From Bradyrhizobium sp. SZCCT0148 (GTDB lineage: Bacteria > Pseudomonadota > Alphaproteobacteria > Rhizobiales > Xanthobacteraceae): 64,000 nt of DNA. The stretch covers positions 62,001-126,000 of the forward strand of contig NZ_JAFCKT010000011.1 of assembly GCF_018129985.1 (NCBI RefSeq), read 5' to 3'. A program made the translations under genes and the position numbers. The first letter of the stretch is position 1. Each line of letters starts with the position of its first letter. The notes under the pieces were generated by a model, which saw nothing but the letters and a program-made list of their open reading frames with translations, made no database searches and was not told the origin of the DNA. Of the stretch, positions 1-8,439 are shown in pieces.

Positions 1-216
1 GCACTCACGATCGGCGGAGCCTACTCTGCCGCGTCCGCAAGAGAGCTCGTGCAAGACAGCTACTGCCTGCAGGGACGCCAGTCCGGCTACCCCGGCAATT
101 GTCAGTTCTCCAGCTATCGACAGTGCATGGCGACTGCGAGCGGCACCAACCAGGGCTGCGGCATCAATCCGATGAGAGCCTACGCACCGCAACGCCAGAC
201 GCAACGCGTCCGGTAA
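1..216 (+). CDS. DUF3551 family protein, C-terminal part
   Basis: The reading frame is open from the first base to a TAA at 214-216, giving 71 residues without a start codon, so the gene begins left of the window. The visible part contains YCLQGRQSGYPGNC followed by FSSYRQCMATASGT and a further NQGCG, the cysteine pattern of the small secreted DUF3551 proteins that are very abundant in Bradyrhizobium. These are usually about 80-100 residues with a signal peptide, so roughly 20-30 residues are missing. The hydrophobic start (ALTIGGAYSAASA) looks like the end of a signal peptide. No molecular function is known for the family. Confidence 0.85.
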   Translation, partial: ALTIGGAYSAASARELVQDSYCLQGRQSGYPGNCQFSSYRQCMATASGTNQGCGINPMRAYAPQRQTQRVR

Positions 217-278
217 AACAGTCAAAGCGAACAGGGGCGCCGGCAACGGCGCCTTTGTTCGAGGTGCCAGGGGCGATC

Positions 279-551
279 ATGTCTCGGATCCTGCAATGGT
301 TCTTTCGAAACCGAAAAACCGGCGAGATCACCATCGCCCAGGCGCCCAATCTCGTGCTCTGGGTCGTCATCGTGGCCGGCGTCCTTCGCTGGATCTGGCC
401 TTGGCCAGGCACCTCCGCCACGGTCCTGGACATCGTTTTCAGAGGCGGGCTCGTGGTCTGGGCACTCGACGAGATCTTTCGCGGCGTGAATCCATGGCGT
501 CGCTGTCTCGGCGGAGCCGTCCTGATCTATGAGCTCGCGATCCTTCTGTGA
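279..551 (+). CDS. Small membrane protein of unknown function (90 aa)
   Basis: I do not recognise this gene. The start chosen is the ATG at 279; an earlier in-frame start at 99 would run through the DUF3551 gene in another frame and is unlikely. The product has three hydrophobic stretches: about residues 23-42 (PNLVLWVVIVAGVLRWIW), 48-66 and 79-90. Charged residues RNRKTGE precede the first, so it is probably a small inner-membrane protein with a cytoplasmic N-terminus. It follows the DUF3551 gene by 62 bases on the same strand and could share its transcript. Confidence 0.6.
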   Translation: MSRILQWFFRNRKTGEITIAQAPNLVLWVVIVAGVLRWIWPWPGTSATVLDIVFRGGLVVWALDEIFRGVNPWRRCLGGAVLIYELAILL

Positions 552-565
552 TCGCAGGCGTCCTC

Positions 566-1069
566 TCACTGTTTCGATCCGGTCCAGCTTCCGACGCATC
601 CGTCGGACCGCCTGAACGTGCCGGACCCGCTGCGGCCCGAAAACCGGCCGGACATTGTCCAGCTCAAACCTCCCGCAGCTCCCGTTCCCGACACGCCGCC
701 ATTCGGACTGACGCGCCCGGTGCCGTATTGCCCCACCATCGTGCCGCTGGTGATGACCACCGTGTCGGTGGAGCCGGCGCAGGTTTGGCCGACGCTGGTC
801 AAGACCCAGGCTCCGTCATAACTGCCGCCTCCGCCGCTCCGTTGCGGCGCGCGACCCGGCGCTTCCTCGGCGGGCGCGCTGCGCCGTGCGGGCTTTGCGG
901 GCTCGGCGGCACGAGGCGTCTGGCGCGATCCGGACAGCGACTTTTCGTCATTGCCGATGCTGCCACCGGCGCTGCCCGACTGCGCATGCGCCATATCAGG
1001 CACGGCGGCAAGTGCAAGCCCGGCTGACAACAGGGCGCCTCCAAGAGCACGTCGAATCTGGTTTTTCAT
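566..1069 (-). CDS. Secreted Gly/Ser-rich protein of unknown function (167 aa)
   Basis: The protein starts with a clear signal peptide (MKNQIRRALGGALLSAG..., probable cleavage after AHA near residue 29). A low-complexity, proline- and alanine-rich linker follows up to about residue 75. The C-terminal 90 residues are rich in Gly, Ser and Thr with short alternating beta-like patterns and two cysteines (QTCAGS and DGCVGS) that could form a disulfide. It is probably periplasmic. I do not recognise the family. It is convergent with the small membrane-protein gene ending at 551. Confidence 0.6.
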   Translation of the reverse strand: MKNQIRRALGGALLSAGLALAAVPDMAHAQSGSAGGSIGNDEKSLSGSRQTPRAAEPAKPARRSAPAEEAPGRAPQRSGGGGSYDGAWVLTSVGQTCAGSTDTVVITSGTMVGQYGTGRVSPNGGVSGTGAAGGLSWTMSGRFSGRSGSGTFRRSDGCVGSWTGSKQ

Positions 1070-1317
1070 CTTGCATGGGTCTCAAATGGATTGGCTTCGA
1101 ATGCGTCGGTTTCAAATGAGCAGCCCGGACAATCGATCCCACCGGGATTGGGCCGCGCCAGCAGCGTAGCAAGATTTGCCGGTCGGGCCGCAGTCGTCAA
1201 GCGCAGCCTGATCCGCTGCCGGGACTGCTCCGCGGCCGATCGTATTGCCAACGCGCGCATGTGCCACTACGCTTTACCACAAGTAGCTTAAACGGTCCCG
1301 CGATCGGCCGCACGTTC

Positions 1318-2112
1318 ATGCCCAAATTCCTGCGCATCGGAGTCCTTCAGTCCAACGTATCCGGCTATACGTCGAAGGCGTGGTGCGTTCGGCGGATTGG
1401 TTCAGCGGTGTTCCTGAAGTGGGGCGCCGTGGAGGTGCAGGGCGCCGGCGATGGGCGAAGAGTCTACTGGACGCGACTGCCGCAGCAGAAGACAGTTCGC
1501 TGCCGCACGCCGCAGCGCGCGCAGGACTATGCCAAAGCCGCCATCGCCCGGCGCCGCAGCCATCGCTACGAACCGCTGGCCGGACCGATCACGCTGCGGC
1601 GTCGATCCGCCGAGCAGAGCGCCGAGCTCAAGCAGGCGCTCGCCACCATCCTGATCGTCGATATCGTCCGCTCCACCGAACAGGCGGCGAAGCTCGGCGA
1701 CGCGCGTTGGACCAAGGTCATGGGCCACTATTATGCGGCTGTGCGGAAGGAGCTGAAGAACACGCGCGGCAAGGAAGTGGTGACGACCGGCGACGGCGTG
1801 CTGGCGACATTCAAGGCGCCGGCTTCCGGCGTGCGCTGCGCGACTGCGATCCAGAAGGCCGTGCGGACGCTCGGGCTCGAGATCAGGGTGGGCCTTCATG
1901 CCGGCGAATACAGTGTGAGCGGGGGCGAGATGGTCGGTCTCGCGTTTCACATCGGCACGCGCGTCGCCGCCAAGGCGCGCGCCGGCGAGGTCCTGGTCTC
2001 GAGCGCGGTCAAGGAACTGATGGCGCAGTCGGAGATCCGCTTCAGGGATCACGGCGTGCATCAGCTCAGGGGCGTGCCGGAGCGCTGGCGGCTATTTCGG
2101 GTTGAGGATTGA
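1318..2112 (+). CDS. Class III adenylate/guanylate cyclase with WGR-like N-terminal domain
   Basis: The C-terminal half carries the class III nucleotide cyclase pattern: ILIVDIVRSTEQA (metal-binding Asp, about residue 117), VVTTGDGVLATF, VGLHAGEYSVSG and IGTRVAAKARAGEVLVSS. It is therefore expected to make cyclic AMP or GMP in the cytoplasm. The first 80 residues (WCVRRIGSAVFLKWGAVEVQ and a basic ending with RSHRYEPL) resemble a WGR domain, which is inference from pattern only. There are no membrane segments. The start chosen is ATG 1318 (264 aa); an in-frame GTG at 1261 would add 19 residues. The gene stands alone. Confidence 0.75.
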   Translation: MPKFLRIGVLQSNVSGYTSKAWCVRRIGSAVFLKWGAVEVQGAGDGRRVYWTRLPQQKTVRCRTPQRAQDYAKAAIARRRSHRYEPLAGPITLRRRSAEQSAELKQALATILIVDIVRSTEQAAKLGDARWTKVMGHYYAAVRKELKNTRGKEVVTTGDGVLATFKAPASGVRCATAIQKAVRTLGLEIRVGLHAGEYSVSGGEMVGLAFHIGTRVAAKARAGEVLVSSAVKELMAQSEIRFRDHGVHQLRGVPERWRLFRVED

Positions 2113-2338
2113 AGGGATCGCCGCCTATCCGCTCGGAGGTCGCGGTCGGTCGCCGTTGCGAAGCGGTGCCCGGAGTGCCTAGGAGTCCGGGCTCCGCTTC
2201 GTTCGGCACCGGGGGCGGGAACGCGCCCGATGTCACGCAAAGCATAGGCGCGGGCAGATCGCCCGCATTGACCCATCTCAAACACAGGGAAGGCCCCTAA
2301 GGAATCATCCGCAATTTCGCCGGCCGCGGTTCAGGCGC

Positions 2339-2563
2339 ATGAATACGAACATGCAGCGCCAGATTCTCTTCACCTGCCCGCACACCGGCATGAACGTCCA
2401 GCATCGGATCGATGACGAGGGGCCCGAGAATTTCGAGCCCGCGGACAGCTACCTGTCCGTGAGGTGCCCGGCCTGCATGTCGCTGCACTTCGTCAACAGC
2501 ACGACCCGCAAGCTGCTCGGTGAGCGGAGCGCGCAGCCCGTCTCCATGCCGCGTTCCGCCTGA
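2339..2563 (+). CDS. Small putative zinc-ribbon protein (74 aa)
   Basis: The product contains FTCPHTG near residue 11 and VRCPACMSLHFV near residue 43, two Cys pairs spaced as in a zinc ribbon, although the first pair is C-x2-T rather than C-x2-C. The region between is acidic. There is no signal peptide or membrane segment. No strong ribosome-binding site precedes ATG 2339, and a second ATG at 2351 would remove four residues. It lies alone between the cyclase gene and the convergent ABC operon. The family is not recognised. Confidence 0.55.
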   Translation: MNTNMQRQILFTCPHTGMNVQHRIDDEGPENFEPADSYLSVRCPACMSLHFVNSTTRKLLGERSAQPVSMPRSA

Positions 2564-2605
2564 TTGATTCGTCGATTGCGCGGCGATGTGGCGGGCGTGT
2601 AGCCG

Positions 2606-4102
2606 TCAGTGGATCGCCGCGTACATGATGGCTTCCTCCGTCGCCTCCAGCGCGGAAAACTCCTCGACCACCTTGCCCTGCCTGCACACCAGGATTCGGT
2701 CTGAGAGCGCCATGATCTCGGGCAAATAGGAGGAGATCACCACCACCGCCTTGCCCTTGTCGGCCAGCGAATTGATCAACTCGTGAATCTCGACGATGGC
2801 TCCGACGTCCACACCCCGCGTCGGCTCGTCGAAGATGATCAGCTCCGGATCCTGGATTAGCGATTTGGCGATGACGACCTTCTGCTGGTTGCCGCCGGAC
2901 AATTCGACGACCTTGGCCTCGTCGCCGATGGCGCGCACCTTGAGCCGCTCGATCCAGGACTTCCCGGCCGCGGTGCTTTCACGTCGTGACAGCCAGGTGC
3001 GTCCTTTGGGAAACTTGGCGAGCAGGCCGAGATAGATATTGCGCGCAATGGATGCGGTCTCGAAAAATCCTTCGACCTTGCGGTCTTCGGTGACGTAGGC
3101 GATGCCGGCCTGCACCGCCGGCGCCGGCACGCGGTAGCGGACCGGCTTATCGCCGAGGATCACCTCGCCGCCGTGGAAGAAGTCGCGCTTCATGACGCCT
3201 GCGACGATCTTGAAGGTCTCGGTGCGCCCGGCGCCGACGAGACCGAAGACGCCGGTGATCTGGCCTGCAAACACCGACAGCGAATTGTTCTTCACCATCG
3301 GCGCCATCTTCAGGTTCTGCACCGTCAGCACCCGCTTGCCCGAGGGCCGCACCTGCGTCTTGCGCGCGCCGTAGAGCGTGTTCGAAAGGTCCCGCCCCAC
3401 CATCGCCTGGACGATGCGCGCCCGGTCGAAGCGGGAAGCGTCGTCGGTCACGACGTGCTTGCCGTCACGCAGCACCGTGATGCGGTCCGCGAGCAATAAC
3501 GCCTCTTCGAGCGCGTGCGAGATGAAGATGATGGAGACCCCGCGCTTCTTCAGGTCCTTGACCAGGTCGAAGAAGTATTTCTTCTCCTCCGGCGTCAGCG
3601 TGGCCGTCGGCTCGTCGAAGATGATCACCTTGGCCTTGTGCAGGACGGCGCGGGCGATCTCGACCATCTGCTTCTTGGCGGCGCCGAGGCCGCCGACCGT
3701 CGCGGTGGGCGTTACGTCGAAGTTGAGCGATTGCAGGAATTGCTGGGCCGCGATGTAGATGCCGCGCAGGCGGTTGTAGAACTTCTCCTGGCCGAGAAAC
3801 AGGTTCTGCGCCACCGTCATCGTCGGCACCAGGCTGTTCTCCTGGAACACCATGGCAATGCCGAGATTGCGCGCCTCCAGCGGGGTCTTCAGGGTGACGT
3901 CGGCCCCGTCGACCGTCATGGCGCCGGAGGTCAGCGTCACGACGCCGGCCATCACCTTGGTCAGCGTGGATTTCCCCGCGCCGTTTTCGCCGACCAGGGC
4001 GTGGATTTCGCCGCGCCGCAGGTCGAAATCGACGCCTTCGATGGCAGGCACGCCGGCGTAGAGCTTGGTCGCCTTCGATAGCGACAGGACGAGGTCGTTC
4101 AT
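2606..4102 (-). CDS. Sugar-type ABC transporter ATP-binding protein (RbsA/MglA family)
   Basis: This is a 498-residue double ATPase typical of carbohydrate importers. The first domain has Walker A GENGAGKST (residues 38-46) and Walker B IIFDEPTATLT. The second has the degenerate Walker A GLVGAGRTE usual in this family, signature LSGGNQQK and IIFDEPTRGVD. It energises import from the inner face of the membrane with the permeases at 5190 and 8440. The start ATG 4102 overlaps the stop of the upstream gene (ATGA, 4099-4102), implying translational coupling; an open extension to 4306 overlaps that gene and is rejected. It is the last gene of the operon. The substrate cannot be told from the sequence. 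Confidence 0.93.
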   Translation of the reverse strand: MNDLVLSLSKATKLYAGVPAIEGVDFDLRRGEIHALVGENGAGKSTLTKVMAGVVTLTSGAMTVDGADVTLKTPLEARNLGIAMVFQENSLVPTMTVAQNLFLGQEKFYNRLRGIYIAAQQFLQSLNFDVTPTATVGGLGAAKKQMVEIARAVLHKAKVIIFDEPTATLTPEEKKYFFDLVKDLKKRGVSIIFISHALEEALLLADRITVLRDGKHVVTDDASRFDRARIVQAMVGRDLSNTLYGARKTQVRPSGKRVLTVQNLKMAPMVKNNSLSVFAGQITGVFGLVGAGRTETFKIVAGVMKRDFFHGGEVILGDKPVRYRVPAPAVQAGIAYVTEDRKVEGFFETASIARNIYLGLLAKFPKGRTWLSRRESTAAGKSWIERLKVRAIGDEAKVVELSGGNQQKVVIAKSLIQDPELIIFDEPTRGVDVGAIVEIHELINSLADKGKAVVVISSYLPEIMALSDRILVCRQGKVVEEFSALEATEEAIMYAAIH

Positions 4103-5193
4103 GCGCGGGCCTCCTCGCCGAGGGTTGCCAGCGGCAGCCTGATGACGCGGCCGGCGCCCTTTGCGATCATGACGAGGTGGTCGCCGACTTCGACGGCGGC
4201 GACGATGCCGTGGTTGACGCCATCGGCCCGGCTGTGGAGCGAATAGCGGGGCAAGCCGTCGGCTCCGAGCCGGATGACGAGGCCGTATGACCGCGGCGGC
4301 GCCCAAGGCTTCATCACGCCCATGGTCTTGATGTGGGCGCCCTGCAGCGGCTCCTTGAAGGAATTGCCGGAGCGCAGGCGCGGCGCGACCCAGAATTCCG
4401 GGTCGATCTCCGCGATCATGCGGCGGCGATAGGCCGGCTCGCGCAGCACGAATTCGACCAGCTGCGTGCGTGCGGTGAAGGCGGTGAGCCAGAAGCCGCC
4501 GCCGCGCGCCGGCGAAAGCCGCGACGGATAGACGGGGAGGTGGCGGAGCAGGTCCTTGCGGCGTCCGTCCGGCGCGATCGAAACCAGGCGATGCCGCCAG
4601 CTCTCGCTGACGAGCACGGCGTCGTTGTTCGCGATGGCACCGAACGCGTAGCCCAGTCCGCCGGCAAGCTGCGTGATCGCGCCGGACTTAGGATCGAGCC
4701 GCAGCACCCGGCCGGTCCTGCCGAGCTCCATCAGATCGCTCGCCCAGTCGCCGACATCGTGCAACGACGATCCATCGGTTGCGATCAACGTCCCGTCGCT
4801 GGCGGGAGCCAGCGCATTGACAGCGTGCAGCCCTTGCATGAAGGCGGCGCTGGCCGTCTCGGTCGCGGCGTTGTCGTAAAGCCGGACCTCGGTGCCGCCG
4901 AGCGCGACGGCGAGACCACCACCCGGCAAGGACGCCAGTGCGGAGATCGGCCGCTCGAAGGTTCGAACCGTCGTTGTCGAGTCTCCGGTCAAGCGTCTCA
5001 GCCGGGGGCCGTCGGCAATGAGCAGCGAATTGCCGTCCGCAGCGAGATCCTCCGGCGCGTCGCATGCGAGCAGGATCTCCGCCTGCTCGAGCGCCTGGTT
5101 TGGCTTCAGCGCTCCGTCGAATGACGGGACGGTGATGGCTGCCTCGCCCCGGCCGAGGAAACGGTTGGCGAATTCACTGATCGCGGCGATCAC
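4099..5193 (-). CDS. SMP-30/strictosidine-synthase-like beta-propeller protein
   Basis: The 364-residue product has the repeating blade pattern of six-bladed propellers, for example GRTGRVLRLDPKSG, SESWRHRLVSIAPDGRR and SYGLVIRLGADGLP. Family members are lactonases or other Ca-dependent hydrolases, or have no activity. There is no signal peptide, so it is probably cytoplasmic. It sits inside an ABC importer operon, overlapping its neighbours by 4 bases on each side, and is related to the propeller fused to the preceding permease. A role as a lactonase acting on the imported compound is inference only. Confidence 0.78.
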   Translation of the reverse strand: MIAAISEFANRFLGRGEAAITVPSFDGALKPNQALEQAEILLACDAPEDLAADGNSLLIADGPRLRRLTGDSTTTVRTFERPISALASLPGGGLAVALGGTEVRLYDNAATETASAAFMQGLHAVNALAPASDGTLIATDGSSLHDVGDWASDLMELGRTGRVLRLDPKSGAITQLAGGLGYAFGAIANNDAVLVSESWRHRLVSIAPDGRRKDLLRHLPVYPSRLSPARGGGFWLTAFTARTQLVEFVLREPAYRRRMIAEIDPEFWVAPRLRSGNSFKEPLQGAHIKTMGVMKPWAPPRSYGLVIRLGADGLPRYSLHSRADGVNHGIVAAVEVGDHLVMIAKGAGRVIRLPLATLGEEARA

Positions 5194-7307
5194 GACGGCT
5201 TCCCCCAGCGCTTGTCGTACTGCACGAAGTCGGGATCGGCATTGTCGAGCTTGAAGCGGCCGATCCGGTTGTTGGCGATGCCGCCGAGATAGAGATAGCC
5301 GCGATGCTCGCGCATCGATGTGATCATGGGATGGTTGAGCCCCTTGAGGTCCCAGAACGATTCCAGGATCTTACCCTGCTCGTTGAACTTGACCACGCAG
5401 CCGGTGTTGATGTTCGGGAACAGCCATTCGTCGACCGGCACGCGCTTGGCCATGCGCTTCCGGAAGCCCGGCATCTTCCAGGCGAGATCCAGCGACGGGC
5501 TGCGCATGCCGACCAGCGCCAGCCAGTAATTGCCGTCCGAGGCGAGGTTGATGTTGTCGGGGTAGCCCGGCAGATTGTCCATGACGATCTCGACGTCACC
5601 CTTCTTCGGGCCGGCGAACCAGTAGCGCTTGATCGAGCAGCCGAACGTCTCCGCAAACAGGATCGATTGCCCGTCGCTGGCGACCGCGACGCCGTTCGGG
5701 AATTTGAGGCCGCGCAGCGCGGTATGGGTGGTGCCGGTCTTGGTGTCGTAGCAGATGATGCGGCCGTTGCCGCGCGCCTCCAGTCCGTCCACCGGCCACT
5801 CGTCCATCTCGTAGCGCACCGTGGCCTCGGAAAAGAAGATGAGGCCGTCGTCGGTGATGTCCAGATCGTCGGCGAGCCGCAGGCGGCTGTCGTCGTTCAC
5901 GGAATACAGGCTGCGGTTGGTCTCGTCGGTGGCTTTCTCGACGGTGCCGTCGGGCGTGATGCGATAGAGGCCCATGCCGCCGATGCAGACGTAGAGATTG
6001 TCCTGCTTGTCGAACGCCATGCCGAGCGGCTGGCCGCCGATATGGGCGAACACCTCCATCCGCTCGTAATCCGGCGGGAAGAATCGGATGATGTCGCCGT
6101 GACGGGATCCGGCATAGAGCACGTCGTTGCGATCGAGGATGACGTCCTCGGGTGCCTCGATCCGGCCGAGCCCGATCAGCGTGACGTCGCGCAGCTTGTC
6201 GTTCTGCTCGAACGGACCGCCGCTGCCGATTTCGGTTGGCGGCGGAGGCGGCAACGCGTGGTAGGTCGGGGCGACATAGACCTTGCTGATGATGCGGGTG
6301 CGGTTCTTCTGCCAGCGGATGTCGACCATTGCCGCCGCCAGCAGGATCGTCGCCAGCGCCATGCGGTTGACGCCGCCGCGCGCGTTCATGGCGGTCAGCC
6401 CGTTGGTTACGAGGAGGACAATGAGCACGCCGACCATGGACTTGACCACCGAGCCCTTGCCGCCGCCGAGCGTAATGCCGCCGAGCACGGTGGCCGTCAG
6501 CACGATCACCTCCAGGCCGACGCCGATATCGCCGCCGACCGTGCCGAGCCTTGCCGCGAAGAACAGCGCGCCTATGCTGGTCAGCACGCCGCTCGCGACG
6601 TAGCAGAGCGCGATGGTGCGGCGAACCGGAATGCCGGAATTATAGGCCGAGCGTCGCGAGCCGCCGATCGCGGTGATGTGCCAGCCCGGCCGCAGCCGCG
6701 TCAGGAAGACGTGACCGAAGATCGCGATGACGATGTAGACCAGCGCGACGCTGGGGATGCCGAACACGCTGCCGCCGCCGATGAAGTCCCAGGACGGAAT
6801 GTCCGGGAAGGCCGACGCGATGGCGTTGGAATAGCGCTGGATCAGGAGCTCATAGGCCGAGCGGTAGATGATCAGCGTGATCAGCGTGGTGATGAAGGCG
6901 CGCAGCCTGAGATATCCGATCAGCACGCCGTTCACAGCGCCGAGCAGCCCGCCGACGATCATGGTGGCCACCACCACGGCGGGGACCGGCCAGTTCAGCA
7001 CGTCGAGCAGATAGAGCGCGCAGAAATCCGTCAGGGCGAAGATCGACCCCACCGAGAGATCGATGCCGCCGACGATGACGACCAGCGCCATGCCGAGACC
7101 GATGAAGCCGATCTCGCCGGCCTGCCGCGCGGTGTCGGCGAGGCTCGCCGGCGAGAGGAAATGCTCGAGCGAGCGGCTGAGTGCGAAGCCGATGATCAGC
7201 AGCAGGATCACCGGGATGGCGGTTTCGGTCCATCGTTTGGACAGGATCTCGCCGAGGAGATGGTCCGGCCAGTAGCGGTATCGGAGCCGCGTCGGTGTCT
7301 CGCGCAT
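5190..7307 (-). CDS. ABC permease (RbsC type) fused to a strictosidine-synthase-like beta-propeller
   Basis: The 705-residue protein has two parts. Residues about 28-335 are a BPD_transp_2 permease with many membrane segments and the family motif MALVVIVGGIDLSVGSIFAL. After a linker with a proline run (LPPPPPTEIGSGG, near residue 350), residues about 375-705 form a six-bladed propeller with motifs FPNGVAVASDG, AETFGCSIKRYWF and LPGYPDNINLASDGNYWLAL, characteristic of strictosidine-synthase-like proteins. The frame is continuous and no stop separates the parts. RbsC-type permeases end in the cytoplasm, so the propeller probably faces inward. The neighbouring propeller gene overlaps its stop. 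Confidence 0.88.
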   Translation of the reverse strand: MRETPTRLRYRYWPDHLLGEILSKRWTETAIPVILLLIIGFALSRSLEHFLSPASLADTARQAGEIGFIGLGMALVVIVGGIDLSVGSIFALTDFCALYLLDVLNWPVPAVVVATMIVGGLLGAVNGVLIGYLRLRAFITTLITLIIYRSAYELLIQRYSNAIASAFPDIPSWDFIGGGSVFGIPSVALVYIVIAIFGHVFLTRLRPGWHITAIGGSRRSAYNSGIPVRRTIALCYVASGVLTSIGALFFAARLGTVGGDIGVGLEVIVLTATVLGGITLGGGKGSVVKSMVGVLIVLLVTNGLTAMNARGGVNRMALATILLAAAMVDIRWQKNRTRIISKVYVAPTYHALPPPPPTEIGSGGPFEQNDKLRDVTLIGLGRIEAPEDVILDRNDVLYAGSRHGDIIRFFPPDYERMEVFAHIGGQPLGMAFDKQDNLYVCIGGMGLYRITPDGTVEKATDETNRSLYSVNDDSRLRLADDLDITDDGLIFFSEATVRYEMDEWPVDGLEARGNGRIICYDTKTGTTHTALRGLKFPNGVAVASDGQSILFAETFGCSIKRYWFAGPKKGDVEIVMDNLPGYPDNINLASDGNYWLALVGMRSPSLDLAWKMPGFRKRMAKRVPVDEWLFPNINTGCVVKFNEQGKILESFWDLKGLNHPMITSMREHRGYLYLGGIANNRIGRFKLDNADPDFVQYDKRWGKPS

Positions 7308-7342
7308 CGGCCTTCCCAGGAATTTTCATCAGATAAAGTGGC

Positions 7343-7370
7343 GCGCGCCCCGGGGAAGCCCGGGACGCGC
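7343..7370 (-). promoter_or_regulatory. Intercistronic RNA hairpin between binding-protein and permease genes
   Basis: In the minus-strand transcript, 12-bp arms (7359-7370 and 7343-7354) pair across a four-base CUUC loop with one G-U wobble. The hairpin lies in the 76-base gap downstream of the binding-protein gene and upstream of the fused permease gene. Stem-loops at this position often stabilise the binding-protein mRNA or lower downstream expression; that role is inferred. No U-run follows it, so it is not a classical terminator. Confidence 0.6.
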
Positions 7371-7383
7371 AGTCATGCGACAA

Positions 7384-8400
7384 TCACTTCTTGAGATCGG
7401 AGAGATTCCAGCAGGTCATCTGGTTGTCGGCATTCTCCTTGGTGATCGGAATCAGCGTGGTGTATTCCGAGCCCTTGACCGAGCCCGCCTTGACGCCCGA
7501 CGACAGCAGCCATTTGATGGTGCCGGCCATCTGGGCGGCCTGCGTCGGCACGTCGTAGCTCATGTCGAGATCGAACGAGCCGTTCTTGACGAGCTCGCAG
7601 GCGCCCTTGCGCTCGCCGCCGCCGGAGGTCGCGAGGAACACCTTGCCGGTCAGCCCGGCTTCCTTGATCGCGGCGGCGGTGCCGATGTCCATGCCGTCCC
7701 AGAAGCCGACGATGCCGCAGAGATCCGGGTTCTGCTTCAGCACCGTCTGGGTGATCGCCTTGGCCTTGGCGGCATCCCAATCGGCGGCCTGGCTGGAGAC
7801 GACCTTGATTTCAGGATGCTTGGCGAGGACGTTCTCGACGCCCTTGAGCGTGTAGGCGCTGGCTGCCGCCGACAGCGCGCCCTGGATGATGGCGATCTTG
7901 TTCGACTTGCCCTGGCAGGCCTTCACCACGCCCTCGGTCTGCCGCTCGCCGATCTCGATCCAGTTGGCGCCGACGAAGGCCGAGCTGCGATAGGCCGAGC
8001 CCATGTTGATCTGGATGACGTAGATGCCTTCGTTCTCGGCGCGCTGCAGTAGCTTGGCGTAGGTCTGCACGTCGGGATTGTGGATCACCATCACCGCCGG
8101 CTTCTCCGAGATCAGCGAGGTGACGGCTTGCGCGCCGGCATTGGTATTCCAGTTGGGATCGCGGATCACGAACTTGACGCCGTACGGCTCGAGCTCCTTC
8201 TTGAGCCCGGCGTACCAGCCTTCCGTCAGGTCGAAGTTCATCGCGACCGGCACGTAGGCGACGGTCTTGCCGGCCAGCGCTTCCCGGAACGGCTTCTGGA
8301 ACGGTTCGTCGAGGCCCTGCTGGGCGAGGGCCGGAGCCGCGACGGCTGAAAGCGCCAGTGCGGCGATGCTTCCAAGCGCGAACTTATGAACGCTGGCCAT
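7384..8400 (-). CDS. Periplasmic sugar-type ABC transporter substrate-binding protein
   Basis: The 338-residue protein begins with a signal peptide (probable cleavage after APALA, residue 26). The mature part is a two-lobed type 1 binding protein of the RbsB/Peripla_BP_4 kind: TVAYVPVAMNFDLTEGWYAG, MVIHNPDVQTYAKLLQRAE, GIYVIQINMGS, GFWDGMDIGTAAAIKEAG. It presents the substrate to the two permeases encoded either side. A strong ribosome-binding site (AAGGAGG) stands just before ATG 8400. The substrate class is not determinable; the linked propellers hint at a sugar lactone or aromatic compound, which is speculative. Confidence 0.92.
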   Translation of the reverse strand: MASVHKFALGSIAALALSAVAAPALAQQGLDEPFQKPFREALAGKTVAYVPVAMNFDLTEGWYAGLKKELEPYGVKFVIRDPNWNTNAGAQAVTSLISEKPAVMVIHNPDVQTYAKLLQRAENEGIYVIQINMGSAYRSSAFVGANWIEIGERQTEGVVKACQGKSNKIAIIQGALSAAASAYTLKGVENVLAKHPEIKVVSSQAADWDAAKAKAITQTVLKQNPDLCGIVGFWDGMDIGTAAAIKEAGLTGKVFLATSGGGERKGACELVKNGSFDLDMSYDVPTQAAQMAGTIKWLLSSGVKAGSVKGSEYTTLIPITKENADNQMTCWNLSDLKK

Positions 8401-8439
8401 TGTCTTCCTCCTTGTTGGATATGCGTTTCTTCAGGCAGA

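Noticed and set aside
2606..4102. Apparent loss of Walker A and signature residues in the ABC ATPase
   Set aside because: The degenerate second Walker A (GAGRTE) and atypical first signature are normal for the RbsA/MglA family and do not show a defect.
5304..7394. A 696-codon plus-strand frame opposite the permease-propeller fusion
   Set aside because: No domain, signal or start site supports it. The opposite strand has complete membrane segments and propeller motifs.
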